DNA of 64,000 bases from Desulfobacter sp. (GTDB taxonomy: Bacteria > Desulfobacterota > Desulfobacteria > Desulfobacterales > Desulfobacteraceae). Shown here piece by piece: positions 17,905 to 27,123 of this stretch; position 1 is the first letter of the stretch, and every line of letters starts with the position of its first letter. The notes under the pieces are model-generated. The model made no database searches, was not told where the DNA came from, and worked only from the letters and a program-made list of their open reading frames with translations. The translations under genes were made by a program, and so were the position numbers. The stretch covers positions 799,501 to 863,500 of the forward strand of contig CP054838.1 of NCBI GenBank assembly GCA_028768545.1. The letters are read 5' to 3'.

Positions 17905-19147
17905 AATATCTCCTGTACCTGCCCACGGTATCTCTTACCTCGGCCAGGTTGCGTTTTGCATCTTCAATGAGGGTCTCCACCTGGGAATCAAACCCGCCCC
18001 CCTGCTCCATCTGTCCAAGCGCCTTGATCCGCTGCCTGAAAGATTCCATGAATTGTTCCTGGGTCTGGGTGATGTTGGTGACCAGGGATGAGACTTCCTT
18101 TTCTTTTTCAAGGTCAAACACGATGTTTGAATATTGGCCCAGCTTCTGGTTGACCGCTTCCAGCCGGGCTTTCTGGTCGGCCTGGAGCGCCAGCATGGAA
18201 ATAAGGTCTGTGATATCGCAAATGACCAGAGCCCGCCCCACCAGGCGTTTGCCCTGGCGGATCTCCTTGGTTCGGCAGTCCATGTACCGCCCATTGTTAG
18301 CTGAGGTAAATGTATTAAACCCATACTTGCGGCAGCGGACCATATCTTTGCTGAAAATCCTCTCAGGCCTTCCTCCGGGTATAGCCACGGCCTCCTGAAC
18401 CAAAAAATCGGCATCCCGGGCTTGACGGTTGCGGAATATGATATTGTTGCCCGGGTCACAGACCAGAATCGCATCTTTGATAAGATCGTTGATATTGGCA
18501 AAGGCCTGGCCGCCGATACGATAGGATTTAAGATCTGCGGAAAAAATATGAATAGAGACCAGCCAGGCCGGGTATAAGGTCAGTAGCCCCCAGTTTCCCA
18601 GGCGGTCTGCCCAAATCGCCCCGCCCAGATACAGAGCCGGGGGAAAAAGAAAAAGAACAGAGGAAAAAAGCCTTGATTCTGACATCAGAACAACAGCCGC
18701 ATATGCCAGCCAGCCGCCCATGATCCACAGGTAAACGGTTCCCAGCCGGACATCGGAAAAAACAAATGACTGAATCAGCCACTGGGGATGGAACCATGCC
18801 CCTGCAAGAATACAGCCCGAGATCAGAGAAAGAACAGGGTGAACTAAAACAGCAATTGGCCTTTTTTTGCTGAGCAGCCCGGATATGGCGGCAATGGTAA
18901 TCAGGATGCAGGCAAGTTCCCCTCCCTTTGCCGCTTGGGCTGTCTCCTGGGAAACCAGCACCTCATGGGCGAATCTGAATATTGATGCCAGGCCCAGGGA
19001 AAGATGGGCCAAAAAAACGGGCTTGCCCTTCTGACCGAGGCCCTGGTACACGCACATCACTGTGCTGATGCAGACCCAGATCACGAAAAGGGTCAAAAAA
19101 ACAATCACAGAAAACTGGTAATTTGTGTAGTAACGGCCGTCTCCCAC
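17888..19147 (-). CDS. 7TM-PAS signalling protein without kinase domain
   Basis: Membrane protein of 419 residues with about seven hydrophobic segments (residues 10-210), then a PAS-like domain (NINDLIKDAILVCDPGNNII, about 217-236, through GRALVICDITDLISML), and a C-terminal coiled coil of about 100 residues. The coiled coil resembles a kinase linker, but there is no HATPase_c domain. The end overlaps the response-regulator start by 17 bases, so the missing kinase is the natural layout and not an IS effect. GAGGAG lies 3 bases before the GTG start. It may sense a ligand and work with the now-truncated 7TM protein and the regulator. Confidence 0.7.
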   Translation of the reverse strand: MGDGRYYTNYQFSVIVFLTLFVIWVCISTVMCVYQGLGQKGKPVFLAHLSLGLASIFRFAHEVLVSQETAQAAKGGELACILITIAAISGLLSKKRPIAVLVHPVLSLISGCILAGAWFHPQWLIQSFVFSDVRLGTVYLWIMGGWLAYAAVVLMSESRLFSSVLFLFPPALYLGGAIWADRLGNWGLLTLYPAWLVSIHIFSADLKSYRIGGQAFANINDLIKDAILVCDPGNNIIFRNRQARDADFLVQEAVAIPGGRPERIFSKDMVRCRKYGFNTFTSANNGRYMDCRTKEIRQGKRLVGRALVICDITDLISMLALQADQKARLEAVNQKLGQYSNIVFDLEKEKEVSSLVTNITQTQEQFMESFRQRIKALGQMEQGGGFDSQVETLIEDAKRNLAEVRDTVGRYRRYYGTKN

Positions 19148-19390
19148 ACGTTCTCCTCGGGCCTAAAGGTTAATCTGCATCCCCCTTTATCATATGGAAC
19201 ATCGGTCCCACAAAAAAGTTTTTTTTAGGAAGGATTTCTCCTATCATTCCCATAAAAACCTTGTCAACCATTTCTTTTTTAAAGGCTTTATCCGCACCCA
19301 GATCCCCCCATGGGATAAAAACAAATCTTCCAGATCCCTTTTAAGAGTTTTTAATTTACAATCCTTGATTTGACGTTTATATTCCATTTA

Positions 19391-19882
19391 ATGACTATGG
19401 AAAACATTGAAAAAAGCAGGACAAAAAAGAAAAAGCAGGCCCAGGCCCTTCAGAAACTCGGAAAAGAACTGGCCGGTCTGCCCATCCCGCATTTAAAGCG
19501 GCTGGACCTTCCAGCAGAATTGTTTGAGGCATTAAAAGCGGGCAAGTCAATCACCTCCAATGTTGCGGCCCGGCGGCAAAGACAATTTGTCGGCGCTTTG
19601 ATGCGAAATGTGGACCCTGTGCCCATACGGATTGCCCTGGACAGCTTAAAGTCGGAAAACCGCCTTGCCCAGCCCTTGTCTCCCGCCCGAATATGGGTGG
19701 ACAGGCTCCTAAAACAAGAGCCCGCAGCCATTGAAGAATGTCTTGAGGCCTGCCAGGACCTCACCCGGCAGCGGCTCAGGCAGTTGATCAGAAATATCAA
19801 CAAGGACAAGCGAGCCCAAAAAAGTTCCAAAGCCCTGAAAACGCTGGAGGAGATTCTTTTAAACGGGATGGATCAAAGGTGA
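19391..19882 (+). CDS. Ribosome biogenesis factor DarP (YjgA, DUF615)
   Basis: DarP/YjgA-family protein, about 163 residues, which in E. coli associates with the 50S subunit late in assembly. Recognisable features are the charged N-terminus KSRTKKKKQAQALQKLGKEL, the LPIPHLKRLDLPAELFEAL segment, ARRQRQFVGALMRNVDPVPI and the C-terminal LTRQRLRQLIRNINKDKR. I chose the ATG at 19391 because it matches the family N-terminus; the frame is open to a TTG at 19370. The gene overlaps the next one by 4 bases (GTGA-type). Confidence 0.8.
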   Translation: MTMENIEKSRTKKKKQAQALQKLGKELAGLPIPHLKRLDLPAELFEALKAGKSITSNVAARRQRQFVGALMRNVDPVPIRIALDSLKSENRLAQPLSPARIWVDRLLKQEPAAIEECLEACQDLTRQRLRQLIRNINKDKRAQKSSKALKTLEEILLNGMDQR

Positions 19883-20337
19883 AGCGCCAGGGCAGATATG
19901 ACCGAATCTACACCCAACTGGATGAATTGATCACAGACAAATCCCCGAATCTCATTGCGGCAATGGCAACCATTGCTGCCCTGCTTCACCATAAAATGCC
20001 CCATCATTTCTGGACAGGATTTTATTTTTCAGCCCCCAAAGGAGAGCTGAACATCGGACCTTACCAGGGCACCCTGGCCTGTCAGGTGCTCAAAGAGACC
20101 GGGGTCTGCCTTTCTTGTGTGAAGAAAAAAGCGCCGGTGGTGGTAAAAAATGTTGAAGAGTTTCCCGGCCACATTGCCTGTGATGCCAGGTCCAAAAGTG
20201 AAATTGTCATCCCCCTGATCAAAAATAAAAAGGTGATGGCTGTTCTGGACATTGATTCTTTGGATTTGTGTCAATTCAGCCGGGCAGATATCAAGCCCCT
20301 TGAAAAAATCCTCTCTTTGCTCACCCCTTTTCTTTAA
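19879..20337 (+). CDS. Free methionine-R-sulfoxide reductase (GAF domain)
   Basis: Single-GAF-domain enzyme of 152 residues that reduces free methionine-(R)-sulfoxide using thioredoxin. The fRMsr pattern is clear: GPYQGTLACQVLKETGVC gives two cysteines ten residues apart, and EFPGHIACDARSKSEIVIPL supplies the third, the catalytic set known in E. coli MsrC. The start is GTG, overlapping the DarP gene by 4 bases, so the pair is translationally coupled. An oxidative-damage repair role in an anaerobe is sensible. Intact. Confidence 0.85.
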   Translation: MKRQGRYDRIYTQLDELITDKSPNLIAAMATIAALLHHKMPHHFWTGFYFSAPKGELNIGPYQGTLACQVLKETGVCLSCVKKKAPVVVKNVEEFPGHIACDARSKSEIVIPLIKNKKVMAVLDIDSLDLCQFSRADIKPLEKILSLLTPFL

Positions 20338-20352
20338 CCCTGCCAAGCCCTC

Positions 20353-21378
20353 TTAATTTAACCAAGATTTGACCCAGCCCAACACCCCCTTTTTTCTGGC
20401 CTTTTTAGGGACAGGATCAACCCTTTCTTTTCTGGCGGCCTTCCCGAGTTTGGTCATCTGATGTTTCGATCCTGAAACCAGGGACTGGCCAGGGCCGTTC
20501 AAGGTGATGAGAATCTCTTTGACCAAGGCGTCCTGGGTCTCTTTTTTGGCAATGTTCAAGTTTGGATTCTGCCCGAGAAAGGTCTCTGCCAGGCAAAGAG
20601 TGCTGCCGTCGCCGCTGGCACCGATTTGGGCCTCACGGGCAATGGCGTAGGCAAACTGGGTCAGACCTGCGATGAGAATATACTCAGGCGGGGCCTGGTC
20701 CGGCATCTGGGAAAAACCCACCCCCTCGCAGATATTGACCGGCAACTGCCAGGTCTTGAGCACCTGGGCCGCCACAAGGGCGTCCGTGGTGCCGAACAAC
20801 TCTCGTTCAACCTCGTACAGGGGGTGTTCAAAGGTTTGGGCCCGGGCAATGGCAAAAGAAAACTGATCCGGAAAATGAATGGCCATCAAAAGCTTGCCCA
20901 GGCCCTGGAGCATCCCTGCCATATACAGGTCTCCGGGCAGCACATCCATGCCCAGGATGAGATGGCCCAGCCGCCGGTTGGCAACGGCGCAGGCCCAGGA
21001 AAATGCCCAAAAATCAGTATAGGAAAAGCCCTCAATATCCGGAAACCTTGGAAGAAGCTGTTTATAAAACTGAAGGCATACCGTATTCACGGTCTCTTTG
21101 AGGCCGATGCGGGTGATGGCAGACCTGAGGGTGACACTTTTTTCCATCCCGCTGTAATATTGGGAATTGGCCAATTGAAGAATCCGGGTAAAAAGGCCGG
21201 GGTCAGATTCAACCAGCTTTGCAAATTCAGGAATATCAATCTTGTCCTCGGGCTGGCGGACCATTTTAAAAATCCTGCGGATATTGCCTGGAATGGCAGG
21301 GATTTTAACACTTGTGGTGAGAATCTCATGGGCAATACTCAGGGCAATGGTTTTTTCGCTAACCAGGGTATCTTTCAT
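20353..21378 (-). CDS. HDOD domain protein
   Basis: Cytoplasmic protein of 341 residues with an HDOD domain spanning about residues 15-215 (VKIPAIPGNIRRIFKMVRQP, LVESDPGLFTRILQLANSQY, SAITRIGLKETVNTVCL, MAGMLQGLGKLLMA). HDOD proteins lack the full metal-binding set of HD-GYP phosphodiesterases and act in signal transduction, often near chemotaxis or regulatory genes. The C-terminal 60 residues are basic and low in complexity (KAARKERVDPVPKKARKKG). It converges with the fRMsr gene, 15 bases apart. Its exact role is unknown. Confidence 0.85.
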   Translation of the reverse strand: MKDTLVSEKTIALSIAHEILTTSVKIPAIPGNIRRIFKMVRQPEDKIDIPEFAKLVESDPGLFTRILQLANSQYYSGMEKSVTLRSAITRIGLKETVNTVCLQFYKQLLPRFPDIEGFSYTDFWAFSWACAVANRRLGHLILGMDVLPGDLYMAGMLQGLGKLLMAIHFPDQFSFAIARAQTFEHPLYEVERELFGTTDALVAAQVLKTWQLPVNICEGVGFSQMPDQAPPEYILIAGLTQFAYAIAREAQIGASGDGSTLCLAETFLGQNPNLNIAKKETQDALVKEILITLNGPGQSLVSGSKHQMTKLGKAARKERVDPVPKKARKKGVLGWVKSWLN

Positions 21379-21504
21379 GGGTCACCTTATCCTTATATAA
21401 AGTTAAAGCAAAGATGCTGAAAAGATGCCAGAAAAAAAATTTTAAGTGTAATCTTCATTGTTTAGGGATTTTTTTTATTTAAGTCAAACACTTATTGCCT
21501 CCCC

Positions 21505-21597
21505 GGTTCAAGGTTGGGAAAAACGCATAGGCATATCCGTATACAAGGCAAGGCGACACAAATTGTAACAATTTGACCCTATACTTTAGCCCGAACC
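21505..21597. repeat. Possible palindromic intergenic repeat
   Basis: The 370-base gap upstream of the efflux genes holds this imperfect palindrome: GGTTC at the left, GAACC at the right, and an AATTGTAACAATT core. It contains ACAAGGCAAGGCG, loosely similar to the units at 5331 and 32555. Resemblance is weak, so membership of the same family is a guess. Confidence 0.2.
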
Positions 21598-21656
21598 TGG
21601 TATAGCATCAGGGCTCAAAATCATTTGACCCATGAATATAACCCACGAGGTGTGAC

Positions 21657-21737
21657 ATGATTTTAAGCGTCCTAAATATCCAAGCCCTTGAAATCATGGA
21701 ATTTGGAATTAAGATTAAAGCATCTTTTAATGATTAG
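21657..21737 (+). CDS. Possible 26-residue leader ORF upstream of the efflux operon
   Basis: A short ORF (MILSVLNIQALEIMEFGIKI...) begins with ATG 5 bases after GAGGTG and ends 11 bases before the efflux adaptor start. Placement would suit translational coupling or a leader peptide. There is no homology I recognise and no attenuator-like structure was found, so it may be chance. Confidence 0.25.
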   Translation: MILSVLNIQALEIMEFGIKIKASFND

Positions 21738-21748
21738 AGGATTTTTCC

Positions 21749-22915
21749 ATGGAAGCCAAACCAAATCCCAACTCTTTTTCAGCCAAAACCATTCTGCCCA
21801 GGATTCTGCGCCTGATCTGGCAATGCATTCCCTTTATCGGGGTGCTGGTGGTCAGTGCCTTGATTCTCCTGCCCCTGATGCTGAAAATCTCTGACAAAAA
21901 AGCAGATCTTGCCCAGGCCCAGGCCATGCAGACCAAAGAGAACCGGGCCCTGACCAATGTGGTCACCATGGAGATCAGCCCCCAGGAGGTGGTGGAAAAA
22001 ATCAGTCTCCCGGGTGTGGCAAAGCCCTGGATTTCCCTGAACCTGGTCACAGAGGTGAGGGGAAAAATCGTCACCAAGCAGGTGGAAGAAGGCATGACGG
22101 TTAAAAAAGGGGATGTCCTGGCCATTATTGACACCCGGGATTACCAGCACAACTATGATTCAGCCCTTGCCTCCTATGAAACCGCCCTGACCAATCAAAA
22201 GCGGTCCAAGGCCCTGTCTGAAAAACAATTCATCACCCAGTCCCAGCTGGATGATGTCCAGACCCGGGTAAAAACCACAAAAGCCGCGGTCAATCTGGCT
22301 CGCCTCAATTTGGACCGATGCACCATCCGTTCGCCCATGGCCGGGGTGGTGGACCGGGTATTTATCGAGTACGGCAATTTTTTAGATGCCGGCGACCCTG
22401 TGGCCGCTATCCTGGAGATGGACCGGCTCAAAATCGAGGTGGGCATTCCTGAATCTGATGTGTCGGCCGTACGCAAGCTGAGCCAATTTGACATGCAGTT
22501 TGATGCTCTGGACAAAAAAACCGTCACAGGAGACTATCATTACCTGTACAAGACCACAGACTCCATGGCCCGGCTCTACAACCTTGAAATCCGTGTGGAC
22601 AACCCGGACCTTGAAATCCTTCCGGATATGTTTGCCCGGGTCAGCATCGTAAAAAATCATGAACCCCAGGGCCTGGCCGTTCCCATCTATTCCTTGGTCA
22701 CCCAGAACAATGAGACCGGGGTGTTTGTTGAAAACAAGGGAGAGGTGGCGTTCAGACCCGTGACCACAGGATTCCAGGACGGATGGAAAATCCTTGTTTC
22801 AAAGGGGCTGGAACCCGGGGAACGGGTCGTTGTGGTGGGGCATAAGATCATTGAAAACGGGGAGAGTGTCAAGGTGGCAAGAACGGTTCACACCATGGAG
22901 GAGCTGATTCAATGA
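21749..22915 (+). CDS. RND efflux periplasmic adaptor (membrane fusion protein)
   Basis: Periplasmic adaptor of an RND efflux pump, 388 residues. An N-terminal membrane anchor lies at about residues 24-48. The split biotinyl/lipoyl domain is visible as EVRGKIVTKQVEEGMTVKKG (about 109-128) and later LDRCTIRSPMAGVVDRVFIE (about 188-207), flanking an alpha-helical hairpin (about 130-185). A beta-barrel and membrane-proximal domain follow. It overlaps the permease gene by 4 bases. No TolC-like outer-membrane gene is adjacent, so the pump probably borrows one. Confidence 0.9.
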   Translation: MEAKPNPNSFSAKTILPRILRLIWQCIPFIGVLVVSALILLPLMLKISDKKADLAQAQAMQTKENRALTNVVTMEISPQEVVEKISLPGVAKPWISLNLVTEVRGKIVTKQVEEGMTVKKGDVLAIIDTRDYQHNYDSALASYETALTNQKRSKALSEKQFITQSQLDDVQTRVKTTKAAVNLARLNLDRCTIRSPMAGVVDRVFIEYGNFLDAGDPVAAILEMDRLKIEVGIPESDVSAVRKLSQFDMQFDALDKKTVTGDYHYLYKTTDSMARLYNLEIRVDNPDLEILPDMFARVSIVKNHEPQGLAVPIYSLVTQNNETGVFVENKGEVAFRPVTTGFQDGWKILVSKGLEPGERVVVVGHKIIENGESVKVARTVHTMEELIQ

Positions 22916-25900
22916 TCCTGTCGGATACAGCCATTAAAAACAGGACCTCGGTGCTGGTGCTGGTCATCATCATTGTGGGCATGGGCCTGTATGCCTATAA
23001 GGTCCTGCCCAGGGAGAGCGAGCCTGAAATCACCATTCCCTATGTTTTTGTCCGCACCGAATACCGGGGGGGTTCAGCCTCGGACATTGAGACGGCCATT
23101 ACCATTAAAATCGAAAAAAAACTCAAGGGGCTGAACAAGGTAAAAAATATTTCATCTGTCTCTTCCCAGGGCCTTTCCCAGATCAATATCGAGTTTCTGC
23201 CCGGCACAGATATTGACGAGGTATTAACCCGGGTCAAGGACAAGGTGGATGAGGCCAGGGGGGATTTGCCCACAGACCTTGAAAATGATCCCAGCGTCTT
23301 TGAGGTCAATTTTTCGGACATGCCCATTGTAGTCTATTCTTTGGCAGGCCAGGTAGGGCCCAAGGCCCTTAAAAAGATCGCAGATGATCTCAAGGATGAT
23401 ATAGAGGCCGTACCCGGCGTGCTTGAGGCGGATGTCACCGGCGGCCGTGAGCGGGAAATCCGGGTGGAAGTGGATACGGACAAGCTGGCCTATTACCGGA
23501 TTTCCATTACCGATCTTCAGACGGCCGTGGTCACGGAAAACCAGAACACCTCAGGCGGTGCCATCACACTGGGGGACGGCAGGTACCAGCTGAAAATACC
23601 CGGAGAATTTGAAACCCCCGAAGAGATCCTCTCCCTGGTGGTGGCCACCCACGCGGGCAGGCCCATCTATCTTAAAGATGTGGCCAGGGTGGTGGACGGT
23701 CTAAAGGACGAGACCTCCAGGTCCCGGCTCAACGGGGTTCCCTCAATTAATATTTCGGTCAAAAAACGGACCGGTGAAAATATCATTGCCATTACGGAAA
23801 AAATCCAAACTGTCATTGAACGGGCCCGTCTGTCCTTTCCCCAGAACACCACCATCACAAGGCTCATGGACAAATCAGATGATGTCAGGGCCATGGTGGC
23901 AGACCTGGAAAATAATATTATTTCAGGCCTGATCCTGGTGGTGATGGTCTTGTTCGTGGCCCTGGGCATCAGGAATGCCGTTCTTGTCGGGCTTGCCATA
24001 CCCTTTTCCATGTTTCTCACCTTTGCCGTTCTCCAAGCCCTGGGCATCAGCCTGAACACGGTGGTACTCTTCGCCCTGACCCTGGCCCTGGGCATGCTGG
24101 TGGACAATGCCATTGTCATCATTGAAAATATCTACCGGTATATGCAGCAGGGCGTCCCCAGGATCGAGGCGGCCATGAAAGCCACAGGAGAGGTGGCCTG
24201 GCCGGTTATCGGCTCCACCCTGACCACCCTGGCAGCATTTGCACCCATGCTCTTCTGGCCGGGCATCATGGGAGAATTCATGGGGTATCTTCCCTTGACC
24301 CTTATTGTCACCCTCAGCTCTTCTCTTTTTGTGGCCCTTGTCATCAACCCGGCCATGTGCGCCTTTTTCATGAGAGCCAAGGACCAGACCCAGGGGCCAG
24401 GGGCCCAGGAAATCCAAGCCTTGGGAGAGCAGCCCATTGAAATAAAAGGCATGGTTTTAAAAACCTATAAATTCATCCTGGAGCATTCCCTGAACCATAA
24501 ATTCGCCGTGCTGGTCGGGGCCTTTGCCGTCCTGGTCATCCTTGTCCAGATCTGGATGCTGCGCATCGGCATTGAAAAACCCCTGGAATTTTTCCCTTCC
24601 ATTGACCCCAGGTCCGCCTATGTCAATATTGACGTGCCCGAAGGGGCGGACATTGAATTCATCGACAGAACCGTCAAAGAGGTGGAAAAAGCCATTGCAG
24701 GCAGGCCGGAATCAGACTACGCCCATGCCGTTGCAGGCCAGACCCATGAAAAAGCAGACGGCTCTACTTTCACCGCCCCCTCGGACATCAACAATATTGA
24801 ACATATCTATACCCGGGTGGTCCAGAACGCAGGGGCCTCAATTTTTGACTCCAACCTGCCCAATCACATCGGCATCCAGTTCATTGATTTTGAGGAGCGC
24901 AACACCTCTACCAAACTGGACCTGGAAAAAATCAGAAAACGGGTGGCCCATATCCCCGGGGTCAAGATCACCGTGGACGAGCAAAAAGACGGCCCCCCCA
25001 CAGGGCCGCCCATCAATATCGAAATCTCAGGAGAGAACTTTGTGGTGTTGAGCCGGATCGCAGAACAGGTCAAACAGATGGTTCAAAACGTTCCCCATGT
25101 CAAAGATGTCCGGGATGACTACCAGGGAGGGCTGCCCTCGGTCCAGGTCAAGATCGACCGCCAGAAGACAGCACTTTTCGGCCTGACCACATCGGCCATT
25201 GGCATGGCCCTGAAAATCGCCTACAACGGCCTGGATGTCTCCACCTATTACGAGGGGGATGAGGATTATGATATCACCGTGTCCCTGGCTGAATCCGACC
25301 GCCAGGTCACCGATATTCTCCACAAGCTCATGATCCCCTCTCCCTCAGGAGAGATGGTGCCCCTGACCACCCTGGCATCCATTTCCTATAAAGGGACCAT
25401 CGGCGATATTGTCCGGAAAAACCACGAGCGGGTGGTCACGGTCCAGGCAAATGTGGATGAGACCAAGACAACGGGTACGGTTGCCAGGGAACAGGTCATG
25501 GCCCTGATGAAAGAGATGAGTCTTCCTCCGGGATACCTTTACAAGTTCACCGGAGAGGATGAAGAGCAAAAAGAATCCCAGGAGTTTCTGACCATGGCCT
25601 TTATCGTGGCCCTTTTTCTCATCTTTCTCATTCTGGTAACCCTGTTCAACTCCGTGATCCAGCCGGTCATTATTCTCACCTCGGTAATTCTGTCTCTGGG
25701 CGGGGCCTTTTGGGGACTGACCGTGATCAACTCCCCTTTCGGGGTGATCATGACCGGGGTGGGTATTATTTCCCTTGCAGGGGTGGTGGTGAACAATGCC
25801 ATTGTCCTCATTGACTACACCAATAAACTGCGGGATTCGGGCATGACCATCAGGGCGGCGGTGATCTCTGCCGGGGCCACACGGCTTCGTCCGGTGATGC

Positions 25901-26181
25901 TCACGGCTGTCACCACCATTCTAGGGCTGCTGCCCATGGTAACAGGGGTCTCCTATGACTTTCACCTCATGGCCATGTCCTGGTCCTCTGAGTCCAGCCA
26001 GTGGTGGAGTTCCATGGCCATTGTGGTCATTTTCGGCCTCATGATCGCCACCATCCTCACCCTGGTGGTGGTGCCTGCCCTGTATGCCCTGATAGAGGAG
26101 ATGAAAGAAACAATATCCAGGGGATATACCCGGGCCAAGGAATTTTTCCCGGGAAATCCCGCACCCGGGTCTGTGAACTAA
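22912..26181 (+). CDS. RND efflux permease (AcrB/HAE1 family)
   Basis: Inner-membrane proton-driven efflux transporter, 1089 residues, full length for the family. TM1 is at about residues 11-30, and the two large periplasmic loops (about 35-330 and 560-870) alternate with TM bundles. TM4 carries LGMLVDNAIVIIENIYRYM (about 394-412), where the proton-relay acidic pair of AcrB is reduced to a single Asp followed by Asn, as in many divergent HAE1 members. The second half repeats the fold with GVVVNNAIVLIDYTNKLRDS. It is translationally coupled to the adaptor. The substrate is unknown. Confidence 0.95.
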   Translation: MILSDTAIKNRTSVLVLVIIIVGMGLYAYKVLPRESEPEITIPYVFVRTEYRGGSASDIETAITIKIEKKLKGLNKVKNISSVSSQGLSQINIEFLPGTDIDEVLTRVKDKVDEARGDLPTDLENDPSVFEVNFSDMPIVVYSLAGQVGPKALKKIADDLKDDIEAVPGVLEADVTGGREREIRVEVDTDKLAYYRISITDLQTAVVTENQNTSGGAITLGDGRYQLKIPGEFETPEEILSLVVATHAGRPIYLKDVARVVDGLKDETSRSRLNGVPSINISVKKRTGENIIAITEKIQTVIERARLSFPQNTTITRLMDKSDDVRAMVADLENNIISGLILVVMVLFVALGIRNAVLVGLAIPFSMFLTFAVLQALGISLNTVVLFALTLALGMLVDNAIVIIENIYRYMQQGVPRIEAAMKATGEVAWPVIGSTLTTLAAFAPMLFWPGIMGEFMGYLPLTLIVTLSSSLFVALVINPAMCAFFMRAKDQTQGPGAQEIQALGEQPIEIKGMVLKTYKFILEHSLNHKFAVLVGAFAVLVILVQIWMLRIGIEKPLEFFPSIDPRSAYVNIDVPEGADIEFIDRTVKEVEKAIAGRPESDYAHAVAGQTHEKADGSTFTAPSDINNIEHIYTRVVQNAGASIFDSNLPNHIGIQFIDFEERNTSTKLDLEKIRKRVAHIPGVKITVDEQKDGPPTGPPINIEISGENFVVLSRIAEQVKQMVQNVPHVKDVRDDYQGGLPSVQVKIDRQKTALFGLTTSAIGMALKIAYNGLDVSTYYEGDEDYDITVSLAESDRQVTDILHKLMIPSPSGEMVPLTTLASISYKGTIGDIVRKNHERVVTVQANVDETKTTGTVAREQVMALMKEMSLPPGYLYKFTGEDEEQKESQEFLTMAFIVALFLIFLILVTLFNSVIQPVIILTSVILSLGGAFWGLTVINSPFGVIMTGVGIISLAGVVVNNAIVLIDYTNKLRDSGMTIRAAVISAGATRLRPVMLTAVTTILGLLPMVTGVSYDFHLMAMSWSSESSQWWSSMAIVVIFGLMIATILTLVVVPALYALIEEMKETISRGYTRAKEFFPGNPAPGSVN

Positions 26182-26195
26182 AAACACTACAGAAG

Positions 26196-26234
26196 GACAA
26201 GGTTAACCCCAGCCGGCCTTGGGTTCGCCTTGTC
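26196..26234. terminator. Hairpin between convergent efflux and hydrolase genes
   Basis: Inverted repeat with arms GACAAGG/CCTTGTC and AACCC/GGGTT in the gap between two convergent genes. There is no T-run on either strand, so it may act as a shared 3'-end structure and not a clear intrinsic terminator. Confidence 0.4.
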
Positions 26235-26239
26235 AAAAA

Positions 26240-26893
26240 TTAGAGAACAAGTGTCTCATTCAGCCCCATGGGTCTGACCTCTATTCCGGGAAAGGCTTTG
26301 GCCACCTGGTCTGTAAACGGAGTAATGTCCACGGTCCGGGAAAGGGGCGGGAAAAAATCATCCTGGTGATGGGGAATGACACACCCGGGCCCCAGGGCCT
26401 CAACATAGGCCAAGGCCTTTTCACAAATCTTAGAATGCCCCTGGAGCGGCAGAAAAAGAATGTCGCAGGGAGTTGATTTAAGCCGTTGAAGCTCTTTTGC
26501 GGTGGACCCGGCAGAACCAAAAAAAAGAAGGCGCTTGTTCTGAATTTCAAACTGCCAGCTTAAAACCTGACCGCAGGGGAAATTGACAAGCAAGGGAAAA
26601 AAATCAGGCAGTTTTCTGCCGATCCTGGCCAGGCCCATATCTGACAGGGTATGGGCCGCAGTAGGGCTGCACACCACACAGGCCCCTGTCTTTTCAGCAA
26701 TTGTTGGAACATCCATAATATGATCAAAATGACCATGGGAAATAAAAATATGGGAGGCTGTTTTCAGATCAGACGGCCTTAGAGTCTGGCTGGGGCTGGC
26801 CTGGCGATTCCGGCTCAGGAAAGGGTCGATTAAAAAGCATGCCTCTTGGGTACGAATCTTAAATCCGGCCGTTCCCAGCCATTGAATCTCCAT
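26240..26893 (-). CDS. Metallo-beta-lactamase-fold hydrolase (UlaG-like)
   Basis: Small MBL-fold metal-dependent hydrolase, about 217 residues. The motif HGHFDH (ISHGHFDHIMD, about residues 50-60) supplies zinc/manganese ligands, and the N-terminus MEIQWLGTAGFKI is typical of the UlaG-like group. A late Asp and His (LPLQGHS; IPHHQDD) complete a plausible metal site. I chose the ATG at 26893 because GGAGGG lies 4 bases before it; another ATG is 12 bases upstream. Substrate unknown. It converges on the efflux operon. Confidence 0.8.
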   Translation of the reverse strand: MEIQWLGTAGFKIRTQEACFLIDPFLSRNRQASPSQTLRPSDLKTASHIFISHGHFDHIMDVPTIAEKTGACVVCSPTAAHTLSDMGLARIGRKLPDFFPLLVNFPCGQVLSWQFEIQNKRLLFFGSAGSTAKELQRLKSTPCDILFLPLQGHSKICEKALAYVEALGPGCVIPHHQDDFFPPLSRTVDITPFTDQVAKAFPGIEVRPMGLNETLVL

Positions 26894-27123
26894 GGAACCC
26901 TCCATAAATTCATCCTGTGTTTCATCACAATGACACAGGGAAAAAAGGGTTTCAATCTTTTTTAACCCAACCCAATCACCGTTAAAAGGGATACCCGGAT
27001 CCAGACCAGAATTAATTTACCCCTGTTTTTTCTTTTTTTATAAAAAAACTTTGACTATTGAACATTAATGACAATTTTTAATTGTTGGATTTATATATTT
27101 TTAACTTTTTAGGAGTAAGATAA

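Noticed and set aside
20353..21378. HDOD protein as an HD-GYP phosphodiesterase
   Set aside because: The HD-GYP metal-binding motifs are absent; only the HDOD pattern is present.
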